From: Diplocloster modestus
Lineage (GTDB): Bacteria; Bacillota; Clostridia; Lachnospirales; Lachnospiraceae
Direction of reading: 5' to 3'
Assembly: GCF_019042245.1 (NCBI RefSeq)
Contig: NZ_JAHQCX010000006.1
Coordinates: forward strand, 124,001-188,000
Length of the DNA stretch: 64,000 bases
The position numbers and the translations under genes were made by a program. The notes beneath the pieces are model-generated. The model worked only from the letters and a program-made list of their open reading frames with translations. It searched no databases and had not been told where the DNA came from. The first letter of the stretch is position 1. Every line of letters starts with the position of its first letter. Shown here in pieces: positions 23,483-32,304 of the stretch.

Positions 23483-25747
23483 ATGAAAAGTATGAAAAAA
23501 TACGCTGCTGCCGGTGCCGCTGTACTGCTCACCGGTGTCTTAACGGTCGGTTCAGCCATGTGGTCAGGCTCCAATTATCTCACCGCCGCCGAATCGGACC
23601 CGGATGACAAGGAAAAACTGGTGGATGCCATTGAAGAGGTGGGGACGAATACACAAGCTTCTTCCAGTGACGCAGAGTTGGCAAAGGAAGAGACCGTTTA
23701 TGTAACTGCGGACGCGTCCGGGAATGTGACGAAGGTGATCGTCTCCGACTGGCTGAAGAATGCCGGCAGGGAGGCGTCACTTAGCGATGTGTCCGATCTG
23801 AAGGATATTGAAAATGTAAAAGGTGACGAGACCTTTACGCAGGATGGGAACCAGCTGACCTGGAAAACAGCAGGCGCCGACATTTACTATCAGGGAACCA
23901 CTGACAAAGCGCTGCCGGTATCCATGGACATCCGCTATGAGTTGGACGGTAACCAGATCTCTCCCGCGGATCTCGTTGGAAAGAGCGGTAGTCTTTCCAT
24001 GACCGTATCCTATACCGCCGCGGATCTTCCGTTTACCATGATTACCGCCATGATGCTGCCGGTGGAGCATTTTCAGAATGTAGCTTTGGATAACGGAAAA
24101 ATCATTTCCGATGCCAAGACCGATATTGCCGTTGGCCTTGCTTTCCCTGGATTGCAGGACCGGCTGGACCTCGACAGCGAAGATCTGGAATTCCCCACCT
24201 CGTTTACGCTGACCGCCGATGTCACCGAATTTCAGATGGGGCCTACCATGACGATCGCCACCTGTGGCCTGTTAAATGACATGGACCTGGATGATTTTGA
24301 GGGAATGGATGACCTGAAGGATGCGCTAAATGATCTGTCGGATGCGTCAAAAGAGCTGGTGGATGGGACCGGCGATCTGAAGGAAGGCGTTGATACGCTG
24401 CAATCCAAGACCGGAGAATTCAAGGATGGAGTGAACACGCTGAATGATGGACTGAATCAGCTCCAGGATGGGACCGGCACCCTGAAAGACGGTGTGAACC
24501 AGTACACGGACGGGGCCGATACCCTGGCCGGTGGCGTGAATCAGTATGTGGACGGTGCTGACACCCTGGCCGCCGGCGCTTCCCAGTATGTGGACGGAAC
24601 CACCCGGCTGGCCGGCGGAGTCACACAGTATGTAGACGGTGCTTGTACTTTGGGCACCGGTGTAAAACAGTATGTCGAGGGCAGCAAATCTGTGGCTGAT
24701 GGTATCAATCAGCTGAATCAGGCGTTATCCGGATTGGATATCTCGAAGGAAGACTTAAATACTCTGAACACCCTGGTAACATTGGCCGGCGGTCTGGACG
24801 ACGACACATTGAACCAGCTTCGGGGCATGTCCGGTTCGATCAACGCGGGTATAGACCAGTATAATGCTCAGTTACAGCAGACACTGGACAGCACTCTTTC
24901 CCAGAGCTTAAGCGCTAACTTGACACCTGCGATACTGGATTCCATCGATCCCTCCGGCTCTATGCCTCAGGAACAGAGAGACGCGCTGGCGGCCTCCATC
25001 GATTCCGGCATCGCGCAGACGGTAACCGGGACCTTGAACGCTGTATTCCAGTCGGACCCCGCTTCCCCGCTGAAAGGTGAAGTTGCAGCCGCTGGTAATT
25101 CTCTCAATGGGCTGGCTGATAATCTGGGTTCCATGAAGACCGGGATGGATACTGTAAAACCGCTGCTGGCACAGCTTCCTAATCTGCAGCAGCTCCCCGG
25201 AGTGGTTGGACAGATCAAAGGCGGAATGGATCAGTTATCCGAGAATAATGATAAATTGACACAGGGGGCCGACACCCTGCTTCAGAGCTCTCCGGATCTG
25301 AAAAACGGTGCCAAAGAGCTGACCGACAAAAGCGGCGACCTGAAAAACGGCGCATCCGCACTGACCAGTAAGAGCGGTGAATTAAAGAACGGCGCCAATA
25401 CCCTCTCCGGTAAAAGCAAAGAACTGCGGGACGGCGCAGGCAGCCTGTCCTCCGCATCCGATCAGTTAAAGGACGGAGGGAATACGCTGAGTAAGGGAAC
25501 CAACGCGCTGGTGGACGGTATCGGAACTCTGGCCAATGGTGCGAAGGATCTGAACAGCGGAATGAAAGAATTCGACGAGACCGGGATCCAGAAGTTAAAA
25601 TCCACTTTTGATGACGATATCCAGGGACTGTTGGACCGGGTGGATGATATCAGTCAGGAGAGTAAGGCTTACAAGTCTTTCTCCGGAATCCGGGATGATA
25701 TGAATGGCAGTGTAAAATTCATTCTAGAAACAGCAGAAATAAAATAG
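23483..25747 (+). CDS. Extracytoplasmic heptad/14-mer repeat protein, partner of the MMPL transporter (YhgE-like)
   Basis: 754 residues from the ATG at 23483 (AAGGAGG upstream). Residues 1-28 are a signal or membrane anchor (KKYAAAGAAVLLTGVLTVGSA). A beta-rich domain spans about 50-265. Two long helical zones follow, built on repeats with a Leu-x-x-Gly rhythm typical of YhgE/Pip-like proteins: about 290-430 (DLKEGVDTLQSKTGEFKDGV, then QYVDGADTLAGGV-type 14-mers) and about 600-700 (LKNGAKELTDKSGD and similar). Full-length YhgE proteins end in several membrane helices; this one stops at SVKFILETAEIK with none. It is probably a periplasm-like coiled-coil adaptor for the exporter. A nested palindrome begins at its stop codon. 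Confidence 0.8.
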   Translation: MKSMKKYAAAGAAVLLTGVLTVGSAMWSGSNYLTAAESDPDDKEKLVDAIEEVGTNTQASSSDAELAKEETVYVTADASGNVTKVIVSDWLKNAGREASLSDVSDLKDIENVKGDETFTQDGNQLTWKTAGADIYYQGTTDKALPVSMDIRYELDGNQISPADLVGKSGSLSMTVSYTAADLPFTMITAMMLPVEHFQNVALDNGKIISDAKTDIAVGLAFPGLQDRLDLDSEDLEFPTSFTLTADVTEFQMGPTMTIATCGLLNDMDLDDFEGMDDLKDALNDLSDASKELVDGTGDLKEGVDTLQSKTGEFKDGVNTLNDGLNQLQDGTGTLKDGVNQYTDGADTLAGGVNQYVDGADTLAAGASQYVDGTTRLAGGVTQYVDGACTLGTGVKQYVEGSKSVADGINQLNQALSGLDISKEDLNTLNTLVTLAGGLDDDTLNQLRGMSGSINAGIDQYNAQLQQTLDSTLSQSLSANLTPAILDSIDPSGSMPQEQRDALAASIDSGIAQTVTGTLNAVFQSDPASPLKGEVAAAGNSLNGLADNLGSMKTGMDTVKPLLAQLPNLQQLPGVVGQIKGGMDQLSENNDKLTQGADTLLQSSPDLKNGAKELTDKSGDLKNGASALTSKSGELKNGANTLSGKSKELRDGAGSLSSASDQLKDGGNTLSKGTNALVDGIGTLANGAKDLNSGMKEFDETGIQKLKSTFDDDIQGLLDRVDDISQESKAYKSFSGIRDDMNGSVKFILETAEIK
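24483..24690 (+). repeat. In-frame 42-bp tandem repeats in the MMPL partner gene
   Basis: Five degenerate 14-codon units based on QYVDGADTLAGGVN: QYTDGADTLAGGVN, QYVDGADTLAAGAS, QYVDGTTRLAGGVT, QYVDGACTLGTGVK, QYVEGSKSVADGIN. A second set of shorter units lies around 25290-25520. Such units could change in number by recombination. Confidence 0.75.
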
Positions 25748-25959
25748 AGAGGGGACTGGCTTCTTCCGGCAGCGTAATAAAACGGTAAGAATCTAAGCGA
25801 GGAAGGTGCCTGTCCCCGGATGCCGGGCTCTGTATGTACCGCCGCCTCTGTTCATTTGACAGAGGCGGTACCGCACGAGCTGGCTTCCGGGGACAGGCAC
25901 CTTCCTCTTCTGCTTTACTTCCTGCCCGGCTGCCCGCCGGAAGAAGCCAGTCCCCTCTC
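25747..25959. repeat. Large nested palindrome 1 (family A)
   Basis: Outer arms of 24 bp are perfect (25747-25770 with 25936-25959, beginning GAGAGGGGACTGGC). Inner arms of 22 bp are perfect (25799-25820 with 25886-25907, containing GCCTGTCCCCGGA). A third stem of 9 bp sits at the centre (25842-25850 with 25860-25868). The element exactly fills the space between two convergent genes; its first base is the last base of the upstream stop TAG and its end overlaps the stop TGA of the TauE gene. It shares both arm sequences with the element at 58900. Confidence 0.9.
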
Positions 25960-26737
25960 ATATAAATTGGATAATATTGTAAATGTTAATGCCGACAATC
26001 ACAAGCATTATTATAATAAACAGCTTTTCAACCGTCCGGTCCCGGATCGTCTTATTGATCCGGCCTCCCAGCATTCCGCCCAGAACCCCGCCCAGAACCA
26101 TCACTCCCAGCGACAGCAGCGCAAATTCCGGAACCGTACCCGTACAAAGGGTATTCACCAGGCTGGCCGTCTGGGAGAACATTATGATATACAACGAGTT
26201 GGCTGCAGCGGTTTTCGTCTCCATAGAGAAGAAATAGTAGAGAACCACCAGATTAATCGGTCCACCGCCTATCCCCAGAAAAGACGACATAATCCCCAGA
26301 AGCAGCCCGATCGCAGCACACAGAGCGGCATTCGTCATATGTAACGTCCGGATTTTCTTTCTATTAACTGTGTACAGCAGCGCCGCTGCCGTAACAAGCA
26401 TCAGGCAAACCGCCTGCACACAGCCCACGACATTCTCAGCTGCCTGCCGGCTGATCCATTGAAACATATATTTTCCGCACACGCCTCCGGCCGCGGCGCC
26501 GATGGCCAGCGGCGTAGAGATCCGGTAATCCATCCGGATCCGTCCGTTCCTTTTATTTTTCACCACAGAAATGACAGACATGGTCAGCACCGTACATCCG
26601 GAAAGAAAGCTGATCGACGCCACACTCATCACCTGGAAGGAGTCCAGCAGCGGCTTCATCAGCACACCGCCGCCGATCCCGCAGATCGAGCCGATGATAG
26701 AGGCCGCGAAACTCACGACCAGAAACAGCAGAGTCAT
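25958..26737 (-). CDS. TauE/SafE-family sulfite/sulfur-anion exporter
   Basis: 259 residues with about eight hydrophobic helices in two similar halves. Each half opens with the TSUP signature: SIIGSICGIGGGVLMKPLL near the N-terminus and IMSSFLGIGGGPINLVVLYY in the middle. Family members move sulfite, sulfate, sulfoacetate or sulfolactate. The gene is translationally coupled to a sulfatase gene (ATGA overlap at 26734-26737), so its likely job is to export the sulfate or sulfite released in the cytoplasm. It ends at the edge of a nested palindrome. Confidence 0.88.
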   Translation of the reverse strand: MTLLFLVVSFAASIIGSICGIGGGVLMKPLLDSFQVMSVASISFLSGCTVLTMSVISVVKNKRNGRIRMDYRISTPLAIGAAAGGVCGKYMFQWISRQAAENVVGCVQAVCLMLVTAAALLYTVNRKKIRTLHMTNAALCAAIGLLLGIMSSFLGIGGGPINLVVLYYFFSMETKTAAANSLYIIMFSQTASLVNTLCTGTVPEFALLSLGVMVLGGVLGGMLGGRINKTIRDRTVEKLFIIIMLVIVGINIYNIIQFI

Positions 26738-28179
26738 TGTATTTCCATTCGAATATCCCGAATGACCTCCTTCATTTCCAATGGTTCAAAGCGGACATCC
26801 TGCGGATATTTCGGATAATTCCACTCCAGGCTTTTGATATCCCGCACTTTGACACCAAGCAGCCGCTTCAGCAGCTTCAGCGTCATTTCCTGCTGTATCG
26901 CGGTATACGCTGCGTTGCCGTACAGATTGTTTCGTTCCTTGGGGTCCGATGACAGATCGTACAGCTCGCACCGGTCGTCATAGTAAATCGTCAGTTTCAG
27001 GTTACCCTCCCGCAGCATAGCTCCGGGTCCGAAGGAGGTGGGAACATGGGGAGCCAGAAGCTTTAGTCCGGGTATCGCCTCCTTACAAGTCGGAGCGCCT
27101 CCTCCCGCTTCACACAGCACGCTGTCCCTGAACTCATCATAGTTCCCGGCGTCCAGAGCCATGCAGATCGATTTGCCCACCATGGTAGGCGGCACGTCCA
27201 CGCCCAGCATATCGAACAGCGTAGGTGTAAGGTCTACTTCCTCCACCAGCCCGCCAAACCGGATACCGTGGTATCTGTCCGGGTGGTACAGGATCACCGG
27301 AATTCTGGTAAGGCAGTCATAGAATACCGGTATCTTATGGGTCATACCACGGTTCCCCAGCAATTCTCCATGGTCGGAGAAGAACAGCACCACCGTATTC
27401 TTAAGCAGACCGCTCTCTTTCAGATAATCCATCACCCGGCCCACGCTGTCATCCACATAGCGGACCTGCCCCATATAATGGGCGATGGCCTGCCGCATTT
27501 CTTTCTCCGAGCACAGATCCATCTCCGAATGTTTCCGCCAGACTTCATTGCGCACCGGCTCTGCGTCCTTATCGTAATCCTGGTATTCCTTTCCCACTTC
27601 CACCTGGTCGGGGTCAAACATGGTGTCGTATGGCGGGGGACAGGTGAACGCCGGATGCGGGTCCTGGTAATTAATCCAGGTAAAAAACGGCTGGTCCTTA
27701 TTTTCCCGCATAAAACCGATGGCCTCATCGGTCAGCCGGCCCGTGATATTATAGGGATGGTCCTCATCTAATGTAAACGAAGAAAAGGAGTGCTCATACT
27801 TTTCATGCCCGTCGTAGTTTCCCAGGCAGATCTCATCCAGCCCATCCCAGAGTTTTTCCAGTTCGGAATAGAGAAACAGATGGTTCTTTCCGTACATACC
27901 GGTCCGATAGCCCTGGTCTTTGAGCTCACTCACCAGGTTCGGCACTTCGGAACTGATGGAGGACCAGTAGTTCCGGTGATTGTGTTCAGAAAAATAAGTG
28001 CTGGTGGCGAAGCTGATCCGGCTGGGCGCACACAGCGGAGCGGCACAGTAGCAGTTATCCAGGGTCACTCCCTGTTCGGAAAGCGCATCGATGTGTTTGG
28101 TTTGGATGCTTTCGTGGCCATAGCAGCTCAGATAATCCCGGCGCATCTGGTCGGGTGTTATGATCACCAGATTATACAA
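26734..28179 (-). CDS. Cytoplasmic type I sulfatase, Cys-type (enzyme 1)
   Basis: 481 residues, alkaline-phosphatase-superfamily fold. The modified-cysteine motif is C50-A-P-S-R54, so a Cys-type formylglycine is expected, made in anaerobes by the radical-SAM enzyme anSME (not seen in this window). Metal ligands: the Asp/Gln of TPDQM near the N-terminus and SDHGELLG in the second half. Conserved NYQDPHPAF and GYRTGMYGKNHL are also present. There is no signal peptide, so it acts inside the cell on an imported sulfate ester. The start is TTG at 28179 behind GGGAGGGAATTCAC. It shares an operon with a second sulfatase, an ABC importer and TauE; the exact substrate cannot be told. Confidence 0.9.
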   Translation of the reverse strand: MYNLVIITPDQMRRDYLSCYGHESIQTKHIDALSEQGVTLDNCYCAAPLCAPSRISFATSTYFSEHNHRNYWSSISSEVPNLVSELKDQGYRTGMYGKNHLFLYSELEKLWDGLDEICLGNYDGHEKYEHSFSSFTLDEDHPYNITGRLTDEAIGFMRENKDQPFFTWINYQDPHPAFTCPPPYDTMFDPDQVEVGKEYQDYDKDAEPVRNEVWRKHSEMDLCSEKEMRQAIAHYMGQVRYVDDSVGRVMDYLKESGLLKNTVVLFFSDHGELLGNRGMTHKIPVFYDCLTRIPVILYHPDRYHGIRFGGLVEEVDLTPTLFDMLGVDVPPTMVGKSICMALDAGNYDEFRDSVLCEAGGGAPTCKEAIPGLKLLAPHVPTSFGPGAMLREGNLKLTIYYDDRCELYDLSSDPKERNNLYGNAAYTAIQQEMTLKLLKRLLGVKVRDIKSLEWNYPKYPQDVRFEPLEMKEVIRDIRMEIQ

Positions 28180-28278
28180 GTGAATTCCCTCCCTTTGTTC
28201 TCTAATAAATGTTTTCTTTGTTATTTGCTTATATCTCCCGCATGGAACATTCTCAGTCGTTCTTGAATATGGTTTCCC

Positions 28279-29850
28279 TTACATGGAACAAAAGTAGTTG
28301 TCTTTTGATACCTGGAAATCTTTGATATTTTTGGAGAATTCAAACTGATGAATCCGCATCAGGGGGCGATATGTCAAAGGAAAGGTTTTCATTTCCCCGT
28401 TTATCATGGACTGCTTAAGACCCGGACGGCTGCAGATCTCTTTTAATTTTGTCCGGAACTCATCTGCATCCCGGGTCCGGATAGAAATCAGATTCTCATA
28501 TTCTTCCGGGTCTTCCTGGAGATCGAAGAGCTGTTCCAGACCCCCGTTAGATAGGAATATATATTTATATCGTCCTTCCCGGATCATGACTTTGAAGCGT
28601 TCTGTTCCAGGCCGGCCGTAGACACCGACGACAGCTTTTCTTTTCTCACCGCCCAGGATGTCCACACCGTCTTTCCCTTTCACATGTACTGTCAAACCGG
28701 CCGCCCTAAGAGCGATCGGATAAAGGTCTGCCAGATTAATCAGACTGTCATCCACAGTGTCCTGCGGCAGAACACCCGGCATGCTCAGCAGAAACGGGAC
28801 CTTCGTGGATGCCTCAAAAAACGTCTCCTTCTGCCAGGCCCGGTGGTCTCCCATCTGATCCCCGTGATCCGAGAAGAAACAGATCAGCGTCCGGTCCGCA
28901 TCCGGCCTGCGCTCGACCGCGTCCAAAATTCTGCCGATGCAGGCGTCTATGTAGCTGATCTCCCCGTAGTAGCGGGAGCGCAGATTCCTGGCCCAGGCAT
29001 CGCCTATTTCATCTGCCCAGATCGCATAGTTCATGAACGTAATCTGCTCGTCCATCAGATCGATATTTTTATCTCCACGTATGGGATTTGGCATCCGGTC
29101 CGGGTTATACATCAGATGATAGGGAGCCGGCGGGGCACAGGGCGGATGGGGGCCTACAAAGGATACGAAACCAAAATACGGCCGCTCATCCTCTTTCTCT
29201 ATCTCCTGAACCGCCAGGTCCGCGGTAAATCCTTCTACGGTTAATTCCTGCGGGAACGGACTCATCTGGGGGACGTAGTACATATTCGTGCGCTCTCCGT
29301 GGAGCTGGTCAATATGCGCGTATTCCGGATGCTCCCGCAGCATGAATCCCGCATAGGCATCCTTTTCCTTAATTTCAGGGGTCTCCCATAATTCTTCCGT
29401 ATGTTTGTGTACTTCAAAGCCCAGATCCTCATAGCAATCCGGTTTGGTATGAAACTTGCCGATACCGAAGGTACGGTATCCCTGTTCAGACAGGGCGCGC
29501 GCCAGATAGGAGCCGCACCGCTCCTCGATCGCTTCCGGCTGGCCATCCATGGGAACCGGATTTTCATTGGAATAACAGCCGGTTTTCTCCGGTTCACAGC
29601 CGGTCATCACTGTATAGCGCGCTGCCACGCAGACCGGACAGGTGGAGTAGGCTTGTGTATAAGCCACTCCCCTGGCCGCCAGACGGTCCAGGTTGGGCGT
29701 CTGTATCGTATCATTTCCCAGCGCGTGTATGCAGTCGTAGCGGAACTGGTCGCACATCAGATACAAAATATTATACCTTTTGGAGCAGCAATGCTGCGCC
29801 CCCGTCCCCGGGGCATGTGTTAAGGAATTTTGTAAAGTATACTTATCCAA
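28279..29850 (-). CDS. Cytoplasmic type I sulfatase, Cys-type (enzyme 2)
   Basis: 523 residues. YNILYLMCDQFRYD gives the first metal-binding residues. The maturation motif is C74-V-A-A-R78 (C-x-A-x-R, a variant of C-x-P-S-R), preceded by another cysteine in CPVC. FFSDHGDQMGDH supplies further metal ligands, and YRTFGIGKFHT is also typical. No signal peptide. The start is TTG at 29850 with AGAGGTG upstream. The two sulfatases are only distantly alike, which suggests successive or alternative desulfation of different ester positions. Gap to the next gene is 99 bp with no terminator seen; the upstream ATPase gene ends 13 bp before it. Confidence 0.9.
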   Translation of the reverse strand: MDKYTLQNSLTHAPGTGAQHCCSKRYNILYLMCDQFRYDCIHALGNDTIQTPNLDRLAARGVAYTQAYSTCPVCVAARYTVMTGCEPEKTGCYSNENPVPMDGQPEAIEERCGSYLARALSEQGYRTFGIGKFHTKPDCYEDLGFEVHKHTEELWETPEIKEKDAYAGFMLREHPEYAHIDQLHGERTNMYYVPQMSPFPQELTVEGFTADLAVQEIEKEDERPYFGFVSFVGPHPPCAPPAPYHLMYNPDRMPNPIRGDKNIDLMDEQITFMNYAIWADEIGDAWARNLRSRYYGEISYIDACIGRILDAVERRPDADRTLICFFSDHGDQMGDHRAWQKETFFEASTKVPFLLSMPGVLPQDTVDDSLINLADLYPIALRAAGLTVHVKGKDGVDILGGEKRKAVVGVYGRPGTERFKVMIREGRYKYIFLSNGGLEQLFDLQEDPEEYENLISIRTRDADEFRTKLKEICSRPGLKQSMINGEMKTFPLTYRPLMRIHQFEFSKNIKDFQVSKDNYFCSM

Positions 29851-29863
29851 ATTTACACCTCTT

Positions 29864-30658
29864 TTACCACCACTTAATCAGCTCGGTCACTTCATTTCTC
29901 AGATTGATAAAATCCTCTGAAGATATCTTTCTGGGTCTGGGCAGGTTATTTATTATCTCTTTTTTTACTTTGGTGGGCTTGTTGGTCAATACCAGAATCC
30001 GATCACTTAAGTAAACGGCTTCCTCGATATTATGTGTGATGAAGATGACCGTGGTTCCGGTCTCCTGCCACAGATTCAGCAGCTCGTCTTCCAGCTTGTA
30101 TTTCAGCTGCAGATCCAGCTGTCCGTATGGCTCGTCCATCAGCAGCAGCTTGGGCTCCACCGCGAAGCCGCGGGCGATGACTACACGCTGCAGCATACTG
30201 GCGGAGAGCTGGCGGGGATAGAATTTACGGTACGCGTCCAGCCCTACCATTTTTATTACTTTTTCCACCCGTTCGTTCTGCAGCTCTTTGGGGTAGCCTT
30301 TCACTTTCAGGCCAAACCGGATATTTTCCTCTACGTTCAGCCATTCCATCGTGGAGTATTCCTGGAAAATATATGCCAGGTCGTGTTTTTGAGGGTCGAT
30401 CTCCTCGCCCTCGAACAGGATCTTCCCTTCGTCGGCTTTGTACAGCCTGGTCAGGCTGTTCAGGAAGGTCGTCTTGCCGCAGCCGGTGGGGCCGACGATG
30501 CAGAGGAATTCACCTTTTTTTACATCAAATGAGATATCATTTAAAACCAGAAGGTCTCCGAATTTTTTGGTCAGGTGGTCCACATTTAGTATGGCTTCCG
30601 ACTGTATACTTTTCGGTTGTGTGATTCCCGTTTGTGCAATTGCTTGTGCTTGTCCCAT
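29864..30658 (-). CDS. ABC importer ATPase (Tau/Ssu/NMT1 type) with degenerate signature motif
   Basis: 264 residues from the ATG at 30658 (TGGAGGAAAAT upstream; an ATG 12 codons earlier has no ribosome site). Walker A is GPTGCGKTT, the Q-loop is in YIFQEYSTMEW, Walker B is LLLMDEP and the H-loop is ITHNIEEA. The signature that should read LSGGMxQR is LSASMLQR. In an ABC dimer the signature serves the partner's ATP site, so the partner's site would be weak. It belongs to the SsuB/TauB group, which drives uptake of sulfonates, taurine, nitrate or similar small anions. It forms a pair with the next ATPase gene (99 bp upstream). Confidence 0.88.
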   Translation of the reverse strand: MGQAQAIAQTGITQPKSIQSEAILNVDHLTKKFGDLLVLNDISFDVKKGEFLCIVGPTGCGKTTFLNSLTRLYKADEGKILFEGEEIDPQKHDLAYIFQEYSTMEWLNVEENIRFGLKVKGYPKELQNERVEKVIKMVGLDAYRKFYPRQLSASMLQRVVIARGFAVEPKLLLMDEPYGQLDLQLKYKLEDELLNLWQETGTTVIFITHNIEEAVYLSDRILVLTNKPTKVKKEIINNLPRPRKISSEDFINLRNEVTELIKWW

Positions 30659-30757
30659 ATTTTCCTCCAGTGACGCATGAACTGCGTCTTTCATTCAGGT
30701 ATGGATGGACATTTTGTCCAGCCTTTTCTCCAGTAGCGCTTTACTGCGCCGTTTCCT

Positions 30758-31537
30758 TTACAGGTCCATTTCATCCATTTCTGAAGTGATCAGCTCCCGC
30801 AGCTTAAGGAACTCGGGAGATACATAGCTTCTGGGCCTGGGCAGATCCACGATATATTCTTTTTTCACAGTGGCCGGGCAGTTCGTCAGCAGAATGATCC
30901 GGTCTGCCAGATAGATGGCTTCCTCTATGTTGTTGGTCACGAACACCACCGTCCGTTTTTCTGTGGAGCAGATGCGTTCGATCTCTTCCTCCATCAGATA
31001 CCGGGTCTGGGCATCCAGATGCCCGAAGGGTTCATCCATCAGGATCACGGAAGGATCGTTGCAGTAGGCTCTGGCGATGCCGACACGCTGGCACATACCG
31101 CCGGAGAGCTTGACCGGGTAGCTTTTTTCAAAGCCTTTTAATCCCACCAGATCGATATAATACTGCGCCCGTTCCCGGCGTTTGGATTTCTTCACGCCGG
31201 CCATCTTCAGGCCGAATTCTACATTTCCCATAACGGTCAGCCAGGGGAACAGCGCCGTGGTCTGATAGACCATGCCCCGCTCCGGTCCCGGCGCGGTAAC
31301 CTGTTTACCGTTTACGTTTACTTTTCCGTTTGTGGTCTGTTCCAGGCCCGCCATCAGGTTTAACAGGGTTGTTTTACCGCACTGTCCCGGGCCGAAGATG
31401 ACGACAAATTCATTTTCTTTGATATTCAGATTGATATCTTTTACCACTTCGTGGGAGGTCTCAAACTCCCCAAATATTTTTCCGATGTGGTCACAGCGGA
31501 CCACACAGTCATTTTCTAATTTCCTCGTATTTTCCAT
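30758..31537 (-). CDS. ABC importer ATPase (Tau/Ssu/NMT1 type) lacking the H-loop histidine
   Basis: 259 residues from the ATG at 31537, which has AGAGG 8 bases before it (the ATG two codons earlier is too close). Walker A is GPGQCGKTT, the signature is a canonical LSGGMCQR and Walker B is VILMDEP, but the switch histidine is replaced by asparagine in FVTNNIEEA. It overlaps the upstream permease gene by 22 bp. Together with the preceding entry it predicts a heterodimer with one full and one defective ATP site. Most SsuB/TauB systems use a homodimer, so two ATPases and two permeases with one binding protein is unusual. Confidence 0.88.
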   Translation of the reverse strand: MENTRKLENDCVVRCDHIGKIFGEFETSHEVVKDINLNIKENEFVVIFGPGQCGKTTLLNLMAGLEQTTNGKVNVNGKQVTAPGPERGMVYQTTALFPWLTVMGNVEFGLKMAGVKKSKRRERAQYYIDLVGLKGFEKSYPVKLSGGMCQRVGIARAYCNDPSVILMDEPFGHLDAQTRYLMEEEIERICSTEKRTVVFVTNNIEEAIYLADRIILLTNCPATVKKEYIVDLPRPRSYVSPEFLKLRELITSEMDEMDL

Positions 31538-32304
31538 GAGCATAACCTCTTTTCCGCATATCTCATCAGCGTTGCCAGGATCAGGCCGATCAGGCCGATT
31601 GCCAGCATTCCCACCAGGATCTGGGTCGTATTGCCGGAGTTCATGCCTCCGGTGATCAGATAACCGACCCCTTCCTGTGCACAGACCATTTCCGCAGCCA
31701 GCACCGCCATCCAGCTGGTCGATAAGGATACCTGGAGGCCGGCGAAGATATAGGGCACGGAGGCCGGTAACACGATATGTACAAAGATCTGTCTGCGGTT
31801 CGCGCCCAGCATCTGTGCAGCGCCGATCAGCTGTTTGTCCACATCCCGGGCGCCTGCATAGGTATTTAATAATACATTGGCAAAGCCTCCCATGAATATT
31901 ATGAAGTATTTCGTGGTCTCACCGATTCCAAACCAGAGGATCGCCATAGGGATCCAGGCTACACCAGGGATGGGACGGATCAGGTTGAAGATCGGTTTTA
32001 CAATGGCGTCGATAACCGGGATACGTCCCATGGCGATTCCCAGGACCACGCCTACGACGGCGCCGGATACAAAACCTACGAATACCCGGTAAAGGCTGAA
32101 TACCGCGTGCTGCACCAGTGTATACTGGCCGATGGGTACGGTTAAGGACTCCACAAATTTTTGAAATACAGGGATGGGCTTGGGGAACATTTTCCCTAAG
32201 GTGGTCCCGGATACAGCCAGCTGCCAGACCAGCAGAAGCAGACATACGGACAGCATGGCGAACAGAATCGTAGATACTTTATCTCTCACTTGTTGTTTAC
32301 TCAT
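31516..32304 (-). CDS. ABC importer permease (Tau/Ssu type), subunit 2
   Basis: 262 residues with about six helices and the BPD_transp_1 loop that docks the ATPase (around AAQMLGANRRQIFVHIVLPASVP). The core RPIPGVAWIPMAILWFGIGETTKYF is characteristic of the SsuC/TauC/NrtB group. It starts in the stop codon of the upstream permease (ATGA) with GGGGAGG before it. The two permeases are clearly different proteins, so the channel is a heterodimer. Confidence 0.9.
   Translation of the reverse strand: MSKQQVRDKVSTILFAMLSVCLLLLVWQLAVSGTTLGKMFPKPIPVFQKFVESLTVPIGQYTLVQHAVFSLYRVFVGFVSGAVVGVVLGIAMGRIPVIDAIVKPIFNLIRPIPGVAWIPMAILWFGIGETTKYFIIFMGGFANVLLNTYAGARDVDKQLIGAAQMLGANRRQIFVHIVLPASVPYIFAGLQVSLSTSWMAVLAAEMVCAQEGVGYLITGGMNSGNTTQILVGMLAIGLIGLILATLMRYAEKRLCSWKIRGN

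Noticed and set aside
30659..30694. Upstream ATG for the first Tau/Ssu-type ATPase
   Set aside because: No ribosome site; the ATG at 30658 follows TGGAGGAAAAT.
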